A DNA stretch of 6,624 nt from assembly GCA_041398785.1 (NCBI GenBank), contig JAWKUA010000056.1, positions 1-6,624 on the forward strand, read 5' to 3'. A program made the translations under genes and the position numbers. A model generated the notes under the pieces. The model was not told the DNA's origin, ran no database searches, and saw only the letters and a program-made list of their open reading frames with translations. Source of the stretch: Planctomycetaceae bacterium (lineage in GTDB: Bacteria > Planctomycetota > Planctomycetia > Planctomycetales > Planctomycetaceae). How positions within the stretch are numbered: the stretch's first letter is position 1; the number at the start of each line of letters is the position of its first letter. Below are positions 1-5,250 of this stretch, in pieces.

Positions 1-80
1 GGCTCCGCGTCAGGTTGACGCCAGTTGCCGGATGGACTCCGGCGGTGGATGGTGCAGGTCAGAATTCTCGCGGCGGTATC

Positions 81-87
81 GGGAGGA
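81..87 (+). promoter_or_regulatory. Ribosome binding site of the Cys-rich gene
   Basis: GGGAGGA stands 5 nt before the GTG at 93 and 2 nt before the GTG at 90. It is the only strong Shine-Dalgarno match near a start in this frame and is the reason the gene is begun at 93 rather than at the window edge. Confidence 0.45.
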
Positions 88-92
88 ACGTG

Positions 93-506
93 GTGGATCA
101 CGGATCGGTGGCATTGCCGGAGTGCTCTCACCGCACGGGCGTTGCTGAGTCTGTGGTGTATCACTGTTCGCATTCGCTGGTCCGGGCGGCCCGCGGGATG
201 GTGACGGCGGAGATCTGCGGGCTGTGCAGTGTTCGCGAGCTTCCGTCGCAGCCGGTTTCGCGCGACGGGAAGACGCGGCGTCCGCCGCGGTTGTGGAAAC
301 AGGCGTGGAATGTGACTCAGGCGGTGGCCTCATTCCTGGCGGACGGCTGCCGCACGCTGGATGAAGACGCTTACCGCCGGCGTCTGGAGATCTGCGAAGA
401 CTGCGAGCAGCGGCAGGGCAACCGCTGCATGAGCTGCGGATGCCAGCTCCTGGTGAAAGCGCGGGGCAGAGCGTTTCAGTGTCCTCTTGGAAAATGGCCG
501 GATTGA
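93..506 (+). CDS. Cys/His-rich small protein with C-terminal CPLGKW zinc-binding-like domain
   Basis: From the GTG at 93 the product is 137 aa. It has two cysteine clusters. The N-terminal one is C11-x-H13, C25-x-H27 and C42-x2-C45. The C-terminal one is C101-x2-C104, C112-x2-C115-x-C117 and C130, ending in CPLGKW. The spacing suggests two zinc-binding knuckles joined by a basic linker (residues 57-70). No signal peptide or membrane segment is visible, so it is probably cytoplasmic. Similar CGC...CPLGKW tails occur, as far as I recall, in small uncharacterised proteins of planctomycetes and phages, sometimes near glycosyltransferases; the function is unknown. The start at 93 was chosen because GGGAGGA lies 5 nt upstream. 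The frame stays open to the window edge, so a longer protein beginning upstream is possible (TTG at 15 or earlier). A glycosyltransferase lies downstream beyond the transposase. Confidence 0.6.
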   Translation: MDHGSVALPECSHRTGVAESVVYHCSHSLVRAARGMVTAEICGLCSVRELPSQPVSRDGKTRRPPRLWKQAWNVTQAVASFLADGCRTLDEDAYRRRLEICEDCEQRQGNRCMSCGCQLLVKARGRAFQCPLGKWPD

Positions 507-565
507 TGGTGTGCGCTGCGGGCAGTGGCGTTGAGGTGATTTGGTGGCGGCCTTTGTATGGCGGC

Positions 566-626
566 GGAAAAGACGGGGCCATCCATAGTTGACGAGGAAA
601 AGACGGGGCCATCCATAGTTGACGAG
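566..626 (+). repeat. Two perfect tandem copies of a 30-bp unit
   Basis: Positions 566-595 and 596-625 are identical over all 30 bases, and base 626 continues the pattern. The unit contains GGGGCCATCCATAGTTGACG. It has no clear internal palindrome and there is no spacer between copies. It fills most of the gap (507-712) between the Cys-rich gene and the transposase and ends 87 bp before the transposase ATG. I believe related units recur between genes in planctomycete genomes, but this is from memory. The reverse-strand frames through it give the repetitive peptide VNYGWPRLF, which I regard as an artefact. The rest of the gap shows no gene. Confidence 0.9.
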
Positions 627-712
627 CGTGAGTTTGCCGATTACCATCCGCTCTGGCAACCGCAGTGCGGTGTCGCTTCTTTCAGTTTTCAGTTGTTCAA
701 GAGGCTGTCGTC

Positions 713-1855
713 ATGGCACGAGTGAATCGTCGGGAGGTGTTGTCGGAGGATGAGGTTCAGGTGGTTCACTGCATCAATCGCTGTGTGAGGCGGGGGTTTC
801 TTTGTGGGATGGACCCGGTGTCGGGGCAGGACTACGAGCATCGGCGGCAGTGGATTCGCAATCGGTTGGAGTTCCTGGCCGGGGTGTTTGGCGTCGAGGT
901 CACGGGGTTTGCCGTGATGAGCAACCACTTTCACGTCGTGCTGAGGACTCGGCCGGATGTGGTGGCGGGATGGTCCGACGAAGAAGTCGCTCGGCGGTGG
1001 TGGCAGTTGTTTCCTCTGCGACGCAATCAGGACGGATCGGCGGCGGAACCGGCCGAGACGGATCTCAATGCGATCATCAATGACGCCGCGACGCTCGAAG
1101 AACGCCGCAAGCGGCTGTCGAGCGTGTCGTGGTTCATGCGGTGCATGTCGGAAGTGATTGCCCGCATGGCCAACGCCGAAGACGAATGCACGGGCCGGTT
1201 CTGGGAAGGCCGCTTCAAGGCTCAGGTGCTGCCCGATGAAGAAGCCATTGCCGCGTGCATGGTCTATGTCGACCTGAACCCCGTGCGAGCCGGTCTGGCG
1301 GAGACTCCGGAAGACAGCGAGTTTACCAGCGTTCAGGAACGCGTGGCCGATCTGAAATCGGCGGAGCAGATTTCAGACGACAGCGTTCAGTTATCAGAGC
1401 ACGGCGCGAAGTCGGCAGCCGAACAGGCCCCCTCATCCGCCCTTCGGGCACCTTCTCCCCCGCAGGGGCGAAGGGACACGGTGGACGCCCGCGTCGAACA
1501 CGGCCCACGAGCCGGCTGGCTGGCTCCGGTGGAATTGGATCCAAAGCGAAAGAAGGTCCGCGAAGAATCCAACCCTCGCCGAGCCACCAACAAAGGCTGC
1601 CTGCCGATGACTCTGGCCGAATACCTGCAACTCGTCGACTGGACCGGCCGCCAGCTTCATCCCGGAAAACGCGGCGTGATTTCGGAGAACGCTCCGCCGG
1701 TTCTGGAGCGGCTGGGAACGTCCGAGGAACTCTGGCTGCATACGGTGAAAAAATTCGGAAGAACCAGAGCTGTGACAACGATGCGGTCCGGAGACAACGT
1801 GACTGCGGTGGGTTCGAATCGAAAAAGGTCCGTGAAGCTTGCATCCCCTGCGTGA
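713..1855 (+). CDS. REP-associated tyrosine transposase (RAYT, Y1/HUH superfamily)
   Basis: A 380-aa protein related to IS200/IS605 TnpA. RAYT proteins nick single-stranded DNA at REP palindromes and are thought to spread them. The HUH motif is NHFHVVL with H72 and H74. The likely nucleophile is Y185 in the typical YVDLNPVRAG motif, and the preceding GRFWEGRFKAQ stretch (161-171) is also typical. Compared with the roughly 150-200 aa common in enterobacteria it is long. There is an insertion (about 82-140) between HUH and Tyr regions, and a C-terminal domain (about 290-375) with DWTGRQLHPGKRG and LERLG motifs, seen in planctomycete-type members. The ATG at 713 is preceded by AAGAGG 8 nt upstream; a GTG at 665 in the same frame is less likely. 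The variable linker contains a REP-like element encoding about residues 239-255. Catalytic residues are present, so it may be active. Confidence 0.9.
   Translation: MARVNRREVLSEDEVQVVHCINRCVRRGFLCGMDPVSGQDYEHRRQWIRNRLEFLAGVFGVEVTGFAVMSNHFHVVLRTRPDVVAGWSDEEVARRWWQLFPLRRNQDGSAAEPAETDLNAIINDAATLEERRKRLSSVSWFMRCMSEVIARMANAEDECTGRFWEGRFKAQVLPDEEAIAACMVYVDLNPVRAGLAETPEDSEFTSVQERVADLKSAEQISDDSVQLSEHGAKSAAEQAPSSALRAPSPPQGRRDTVDARVEHGPRAGWLAPVELDPKRKKVREESNPRRATNKGCLPMTLAEYLQLVDWTGRQLHPGKRGVISENAPPVLERLGTSEELWLHTVKKFGRTRAVTTMRSGDNVTAVGSNRKRSVKLASPA
1428..1476 (+). repeat. REP-like palindromic element inside the transposase gene
   Basis: Two adjacent hairpins are visible. The first is GCCC-TTC-GGGC (1439-1449). 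The second pairs CCTTC (1451-1455) with GAAGG (1470-1474), then after one mismatch CCCC (1457-1460) with GGGG (1465-1468), leaving a 4-nt loop. The sequence resembles the widely dispersed CCCTCATCCGCCCTTCGGGC type of repeat known from many GC-rich bacteria. It is read in frame as PSSALRAPSPPQGRR, a low-complexity stretch between the catalytic and C-terminal domains of the protein. The boundaries of any insertion are not certain. Confidence 0.75.
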
Positions 1856-1948
1856 GCGGCGAACATCCGGCTTGATGCCGCACGTCCCGTGCCTTCATCC
1901 TCCGGCACCGCCACGGCGACACATGCTTCACCGTGCAAAGCCACGTCC

Positions 1949-2995
1949 ATGGAACGCTCGCCAGACCTTCCCGATCCGCTCGTGCAGATTGTCGGCCCGA
2001 CCGACAACTGGATTCTGCAGAAACTGTCGTCCGTGCTGGTCGGCAAGCTGCCGTATTCGAAGTTTGCCGCATGGCGTCCGGATCGCCAGGGCCGTCTGGC
2101 TTACTATGTGAACTATGCACTCTATGAGCGGCCAAGCGGGCTTATCGATGTCGGCTTCTTCACTCACCGAGACGACACTCACGACTTTCTGGAACGCGCC
2201 CGGAGCATTCACTGCTGCGTCTGCATGGCGAGTGTCTACGCCGACTGGCTGAAAGACCGGACGCCGCGCGAGGTCGCTCACATTCGGATGGGCTTCGATG
2301 CTTACCGCTACCGGCCGAGTCTGGTGCTGGGCGTCATCGGCCGGCTCGATCATCCGCGGAAGGGCCGGCACCTCGTCGAACGCATCCGGCAACTGCCATT
2401 CATCGAACTGGTCGCCACAGAAGGCATGCTGCCTCAGGAGTCACTGCGGGAACTCTATCAGCGTGTGGACTACGTCCTGATCCCCGCCACGGTCGAAGGC
2501 GGCCCGCTGAGCCTGCTGGAAGGATTAGCAATGGGCAAACCGGTGATTGCGCCGGAAGGAGTCGGTGCCGTTCCCGAACTCTGTCCAACCGAACGCATCC
2601 TGTTGTATCCGGCAGGCGACGCCGAAGCACTCACGCAACTGGTCACCGACTGTTACCGGAAAAAGCTGCAGCACGCCGCCGTCGTCGCCGATCGCAGTTG
2701 GGACCACTGGGCGGAGGACCATCACGCTCTGTTCGTCCGGCTTCTCAAAAACAACGGCATCACCATGCCGCCACCCGGCCCCGGCTTCCGCTTCGGAATG
2801 ATGCGAGAACTGGATCTCAGTTCGGACAAAGGGATTTCACCGTCCCAGGATCTCACAGATCTGGAAAGCGCCATCGACCGCGCCGCCGCGTACCTGTACT
2901 ACGACATGACCGAGCCTGCTCGTGCGATTCTGAAGCTTGCGGCAAAACGGTATCCCCAGGTCGATCGACTGATCGCGACGCTACCCCAGACCTGA
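1949..2995 (+). CDS. GT4-like glycosyltransferase
   Basis: A 348-aa protein with a GT-B-type layout. A compact N-terminal domain (about 10-120) contains YYVNYALY, GFFTHRDD and a CVCMAS segment. The C-terminal nucleotide-sugar domain starts at VLGVIGRLDHPRKGR (126-140), where K138-G139 fits the phosphate-binding site. It has the EX7E motif at E183 and E191 (EGGPLSLLEGLAMGKPVIAP), typical of retaining family GT4 enzymes. The donor and acceptor sugars cannot be told. The tail (about 300-348) is helical and Ala-rich. There is no signal peptide or transmembrane segment, so it is probably cytosolic or membrane-peripheral. The ATG at 1949 was chosen because conserved-looking sequence begins just after it. 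The frame opens earlier at a GTG (1889), but neither start has a good ribosome binding site. The 93-bp gap after the transposase holds no gene. Confidence 0.88.
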   Translation: MERSPDLPDPLVQIVGPTDNWILQKLSSVLVGKLPYSKFAAWRPDRQGRLAYYVNYALYERPSGLIDVGFFTHRDDTHDFLERARSIHCCVCMASVYADWLKDRTPREVAHIRMGFDAYRYRPSLVLGVIGRLDHPRKGRHLVERIRQLPFIELVATEGMLPQESLRELYQRVDYVLIPATVEGGPLSLLEGLAMGKPVIAPEGVGAVPELCPTERILLYPAGDAEALTQLVTDCYRKKLQHAAVVADRSWDHWAEDHHALFVRLLKNNGITMPPPGPGFRFGMMRELDLSSDKGISPSQDLTDLESAIDRAAAYLYYDMTEPARAILKLAAKRYPQVDRLIATLPQT

Positions 2996-3183
2996 TACGG
3001 CAGCCGCCCACGCCGGGGACTGCTCGTCGAGCAACGTTGTGCTCGTTCGCTTGCACATCCACCATTCGGTTGACGTCGACAGGTGCTCCCGACGACAGAC
3101 TTCTCGCTGCAGCCTCCAGACAACCGTTTCGGGCAAACAAGGTAGGCGCCCATCGGCATCAGTCGTCTGTGGGCCGGGCGTGG
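2996..3183. other. Convergent intergenic region with overlapping hairpins
   Basis: This 188-bp gap separates the end of the glycosyltransferase from the end of the minus-strand orphan gene. Just after the stop, GAGCA (3029-3033) can pair with TGCTC at 3021-3025 or with TGCTC at 3040-3044, giving two mutually exclusive hairpins. There is no T-run, so this is at best a weak terminator. No credible gene is seen. The left end of the integrated element, if it is small, could lie here, but no copy of the tRNA-Pro 3' end was found. Confidence 0.4.
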
Positions 3184-3510
3184 TCAGGATTTGATGGACC
3201 TATTGAGCCGGTTCAGACGGCGTTCCAGGCGATTGCGGTCGCGGCGGGCGGCCTGTTGCCGACGTTCCTCGACGCGGCATGCGCGGATCGACTCCGGATT
3301 AGACCGGGCCCACACGTCCGGACGCAGAACCCCGGTGCCAGTGCAGGAAACGATGCAGGAATCCCCTTTAAAATCGCGGGAGACTCTGTAAACTGTGGAC
3401 GTGCCGAAACTCTGAAAGCCAGTGTTTTCCCTGATCCACGCACCCGCAGCAGCGGCCTCCGGGGCCAATGAAGCATCTGGTCTCGCAGGTGGTATTCGCA
3501 CTCGAAACAC
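3184..3510 (-). CDS. Small basic orphan protein downstream of the integrase, possible DNA-binding accessory factor
   Basis: A 108-aa product that I do not recognise. It begins at a GTG 24 bp after the integrase stop, with AGGAG 4 nt upstream, so it could be co-translated with the integrase. Residues 25-47 (WIRENTGFQSFGTSTVYRVS and on) resemble a helix-turn-helix: the STVYR stretch is typical of recognition helices. Residues 73-104 form a strongly charged Arg/Glu-rich helix, possibly a coiled coil or nucleic-acid-binding tail. Size, position and charge would fit an excisionase-like or regulatory partner of the integrase, but that is inference. The first 15 residues look atypical, so the true start could be further in. 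It could also be a spurious frame. Confidence 0.42.
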   Translation of the reverse strand: MFRVRIPPARPDASLAPEAAAAGAWIRENTGFQSFGTSTVYRVSRDFKGDSCIVSCTGTGVLRPDVWARSNPESIRACRVEERRQQAARRDRNRLERRLNRLNRSIKS

Positions 3511-3514
3511 CGAA

Positions 3515-3519
3515 CTCCT
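3515..3519 (-). promoter_or_regulatory. Ribosome binding site of the orphan gene
   Basis: AGGAG on the minus strand, 4 nt before the GTG at 3510 and inside the 24-bp gap after the integrase stop. The spacing is slightly short. It is the main argument that the small downstream frame is translated. Confidence 0.35.
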
Positions 3520-3534
3520 GTACCTGATCGGCAG

Positions 3535-4554
3535 TCAACTCGTTTGTCTCCGCCCTCTTGCTTTGGCAATCGAATTCCTGAGAAACTCGGAATCCACCGC
3601 AAGGTGCTGGTACGTTTTGGCGACTTGGGAAGCGTCGGCGTGCCCCATGAGAATGGAGACCGTCACGGGATCGACTCCATTCTTCAGTGCGGTCGTGGCA
3701 AATCCGTGTCTCACTGCAGTGGCACAGAGACCAGGGATGGGCGTCTCTGCTTTTTCCAATCGTGCTCGAAGCCGTCGGAACCGACAGTTGACAGAATCTT
3801 TTGTCCACGGATTTCCGTCCATGTTCCGCAACAGTGGCCCGTCCGGCTGCTCCTGGCAGATCCTTGCGACAAGCCGACAGGCTGCTTCCGTCAGATAGAT
3901 GACGCGAGGAAATCGCTTTCCCTTCGCATCAGAAGCAGGCAGGACAATTCGGGCAGCGTCAAGTTCGCAGTGCCGGGCCTCGACCAGCTTCGCCTCCTGC
4001 GGCCGAGCACCGGTTTCGCTGAGAAACTGCAAGTAGTCGCGGAACTGCTGGTCCGCGACCTGTTTCAGGATCAGTTCGAACTGGTCGACGCTCACAAAAA
4101 CTTCACGGCGCCGCGGTGTCGGACGTTCAACCGTCAGCAGCGGACTTTTCTGCAATCTGCCATCCCGGACAGCCCAATTGAACACTCGCTTCACGGCTCG
4201 CACGGCATTGTGCTTCGTCGTGTCGTTCCACCGCTTCTGGCTGTCAAGCCAGTTCGTGACATGAAACGGCTTGAGATTGCCGATCAGCAGCTTCACGCCC
4301 GTTGAGCGGATGAACGACGAAATGAACTTCTGGTAGAAGTCATACGTCTGTGCAGAACGGTTCTTTTGACACCACTCAAGGTAAGCGTTGGCCAGCGTTG
4401 CAACGCGGTCACCGTCGCTGACGGGAGCGTCATCGGCCATGAGTTCGTGGTACCGCCGGAAAGCTTCATCCTTGTCCGGCCCGAGCTTTTGCATCCGACC
4501 CTGATGATGCACATACCACGACTTGTGAGACTTCTTGAAAAACGGCTTTCGCAT
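3535..4554 (-). CDS. Tyrosine recombinase / site-specific integrase
   Basis: A 339-aa phage-type integrase. The N-terminus (1-40; WYVHHQGRMQKLG) looks like an arm-type DNA-binding segment. A SAM-like core-binding domain follows (about 50-145), then the catalytic domain (about 150-335). Catalytic elements seen are R184 in TGARPQEA, K211 or K213 in the beta-hairpin DAKGKRFPR, R282 in ATAVRHGFAT, H305 in LMGHA, and nucleophile Y315 in TYQHL. The usual HxxR box is TxxR here: T279 replaces the first histidine, a variation tolerated in some family members. The ATG at 4554 is preceded by AAGGAGG with 8 nt spacing. The gene starts 74 bp after a tRNA-Pro in the same direction, which points to tRNA-targeted integration. 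An inverted repeat covers its ribosome binding region and could regulate it. No frameshift or truncation is seen. Confidence 0.93.
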   Translation of the reverse strand: MRKPFFKKSHKSWYVHHQGRMQKLGPDKDEAFRRYHELMADDAPVSDGDRVATLANAYLEWCQKNRSAQTYDFYQKFISSFIRSTGVKLLIGNLKPFHVTNWLDSQKRWNDTTKHNAVRAVKRVFNWAVRDGRLQKSPLLTVERPTPRRREVFVSVDQFELILKQVADQQFRDYLQFLSETGARPQEAKLVEARHCELDAARIVLPASDAKGKRFPRVIYLTEAACRLVARICQEQPDGPLLRNMDGNPWTKDSVNCRFRRLRARLEKAETPIPGLCATAVRHGFATTALKNGVDPVTVSILMGHADASQVAKTYQHLAVDSEFLRNSIAKARGRRQTS

Positions 4555-4567
4555 CGATGCATCCTCC

Positions 4568-4599
4568 TTGTCCCCGTTTTGGGGACAATTCTGGGGACA
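4568..4599. repeat. Phased GGGGACA repeats at the integrase start
   Basis: TGTCCCC at 4569-4575, GGGGACA at 4581-4587 and GGGGACA at 4593-4599: one inverted and two direct copies of the same 7-bp word, with starts exactly 12 bp apart. The first two form an 8-bp perfect stem (4568-4575 with 4581-4588) around a 5-nt loop. In the minus-strand transcript this hairpin reaches the AAGGAGG of the integrase. It could be an operator, an integrase or excisionase binding array, or an RNA hairpin limiting integrase translation. It is not a terminator: no T-run follows. Confidence 0.7.
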
Positions 4600-4627
4600 T
4601 CCTTCGCTGCCGGACCCGTTTCGTCAA
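4599..4627 (-). promoter_or_regulatory. Candidate integrase promoter overlapping the tRNA edge
   Basis: On the minus strand, TTGACG (4622-4627; 5 of 6 consensus) is followed after 17 bp by AAGGAT (4599-4604; 3 of 6 to TATAAT). The -35 begins just after the tRNA discriminator base and the GGGGACA array starts at the -10 and runs downstream, a natural operator position. The -10 is weak, so this remains tentative; read-through from the tRNA promoter is an alternative. Confidence 0.28.
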
Positions 4628-4628
4628 A

Positions 4629-4702
4629 TCGGGGTGACACGATTTGAACGTGCGACCTCGTACTCCCGAAGCACGCGCTCTACCAAGCTGAGCTACACCC
4701 CG
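4629..4702 (-). tRNA. tRNA-Pro (anticodon CGG)
   Basis: A complete cloverleaf can be drawn. The acceptor is CGGGGTG/CACCCCG. The D-arm is GCTC/GAGC with a GG-containing loop. The anticodon stem CGTGC/GTACG (one G-T pair) carries the loop TTCGGGA, with CGG at 4666-4668. The T-arm has the TTCAAAT loop. C1-G72, A73 and G37 are the expected proline features. It reads CCG codons. CCA is not encoded: the discriminator A is followed by TTT, so CCA must be added after transcription. The integrase follows 74 bp downstream in the same direction, making this tRNA 3' end the probable integration target. The reverse-strand frame across it gives VAQLGRARASG, a well-known translation artefact of tRNA genes. 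Confidence 0.95.
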
Positions 4703-4816
4703 TGAAAACACCAGCGAGGATGCGACCTATCCCAGAATTGCGATTCACTGCGCCGGAACTTCTGAAGTCAGACGAAGCAGATTGAGTCCGCGACGGGTCA
4801 CCACGCCGAGGCCGGC

Positions 4817-4844
4817 ATTCTAGCGGCAGGCCGTGTTCGTGCAA
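4817..4844 (-). promoter_or_regulatory. Candidate sigma-70-type promoter for tRNA-Pro
   Basis: On the minus strand, TTGCAC (4839-4844; 3 of 6 to TTGACA) and TAGAAT (4817-4822; 5 of 6 to TATAAT) are 16 bp apart. The -10 lies about 115 bp before the mature tRNA 5' end, which would imply a long leader removed by RNase P. The -10 match is good and the -35 match poor, so the call is tentative. Confidence 0.28.
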
Positions 4845-4926
4845 TCGATGTATCTCGTTGCCCCGCGATCGGCCGGCACGCAGATTCCCGGTGACGCAGT
4901 GTCGAAGTTGTCGTGAGGCATCACTG

Positions 4927-5012
4927 TATACCGCGATCGGGGCAGAATGAGACATTCGGGCTCGCAGGAGTATGAAGAGCGAAAAGTATCGGCGTCCGCC
5001 GCGGCCAGTATA
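4927..5012 (+). repeat. 86-bp dispersed repeat, left copy
   Basis: This stretch matches the reverse complement of 6339-6424 at 79 of 86 positions without a gap. It contains GAATGAGACATTCGGGCTCG and GGCGTCCGCCGCGGCCAG. The two copies face each other around the hydrolase gene. The same frame is open in both copies, but about 6 of 29 residues differ for 7 base changes, so it is not under protein-level constraint and is best seen as a non-coding repeat. Confidence 0.9.
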
Positions 5013-5250
5013 GACAGGTCGGCATTCTTACGAGCGAATCGGCGGTGAAGAAACGCCTCGCCGCCATACTGTCGGGCGGAAACCGAATGGGCATCCGAAC
5101 ATCGGAGTCCACGCTGATGTGGCTCTCAGACACGAATCAAATGTCGTTCGGCAGCGCTGGCGCTGAACCTTGCGGTGTTGGAGTCGATGGACTGGATGAT
5201 CTGAAGTCGTGCCGAAAATTGCGACTGCGAGATGTCGTCGAACGGCTGTC

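Larger units (their letters stand above)
3184..4629 (-). mobile_element. Integrase end of a putative tRNA-Pro-targeted integrative element
   Basis: On the minus strand a tRNA-Pro gene is followed by a tyrosine integrase and a small basic orphan gene, all in one direction. Elements that insert at the 3' end of a tRNA usually carry the integrase right next to the restored tRNA end, so 4629 and nearby bases are the likely attachment junction. The interval given is only the part that can be assigned with some reason. The distal end is unknown because no repeat of the tRNA 3' end could be found in the window. The element could be longer and include the transposase or glycosyltransferase, or be a decayed remnant. 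Confidence 0.45.
4703..5250. other. 548-bp region without a convincing gene
   Basis: Between the tRNA-Pro and the stop of the hydrolase gene there is no frame with good coding signs. It contains a candidate tRNA promoter (4817-4844) and the left copy of an 86-bp repeat (4927-5012). It also has a short hairpin CAGCG-CTGG-CGCTG (5152-5165), about 85 bp past the hydrolase stop. That hairpin lacks a T-run, so it is only a weak terminator candidate. In the remaining sequence I see nothing recognisable. Confidence 0.5.

Noticed and set aside
566..626. CRISPR-like array from two 30-bp repeats
   Set aside because: The copies are directly adjacent without spacers, there are only two, and no cas gene is present.
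1323..2135. Long 270-aa minus-strand frame
   Set aside because: It lies opposite the transposase and glycosyltransferase genes, which have recognised motifs; it has only low-complexity Arg/Pro/Ser content.
2698..3471. 257-aa + strand frame across the glycosyltransferase end and the following gap
   Set aside because: Its first part is a shifted frame of the glycosyltransferase and the rest is antisense to the orphan gene; no motif is seen.
2996..3535. Second attachment site: a direct repeat of the tRNA-Pro 3' end
   Set aside because: Looked for by eye; only a short GATTTGA match near 3188 on the opposite orientation was found, which is not significant.
3422..3898. 158-aa + strand frame containing GGIRTRNTELLYLIG
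   Set aside because: It is antisense to the orphan gene and the integrase 3' part. The GIRTR-type peptide is reminiscent of tRNA T-arm-like or attachment-site sequence, but no tRNA cloverleaf can be drawn there.
4466..4711. Minus-strand frame with VAQLGRARASG sequence
   Set aside because: It is the translation of the tRNA-Pro gene and its flank, a familiar artefact, and it overlaps the true tRNA and integrase start.
4921..5133. 70-aa minus-strand frame over the left 86-bp repeat, with a matching frame in the right copy
   Set aside because: Nearly every base change between the two copies alters the peptide, so there is no sign of protein selection; it is a repeat read by chance.
5147..5168. 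Hairpin past the hydrolase stop as an intrinsic terminator
   Set aside because: The stem is short and there is no T-run after it on the transcribed strand; kept only as a remark in the gap description.
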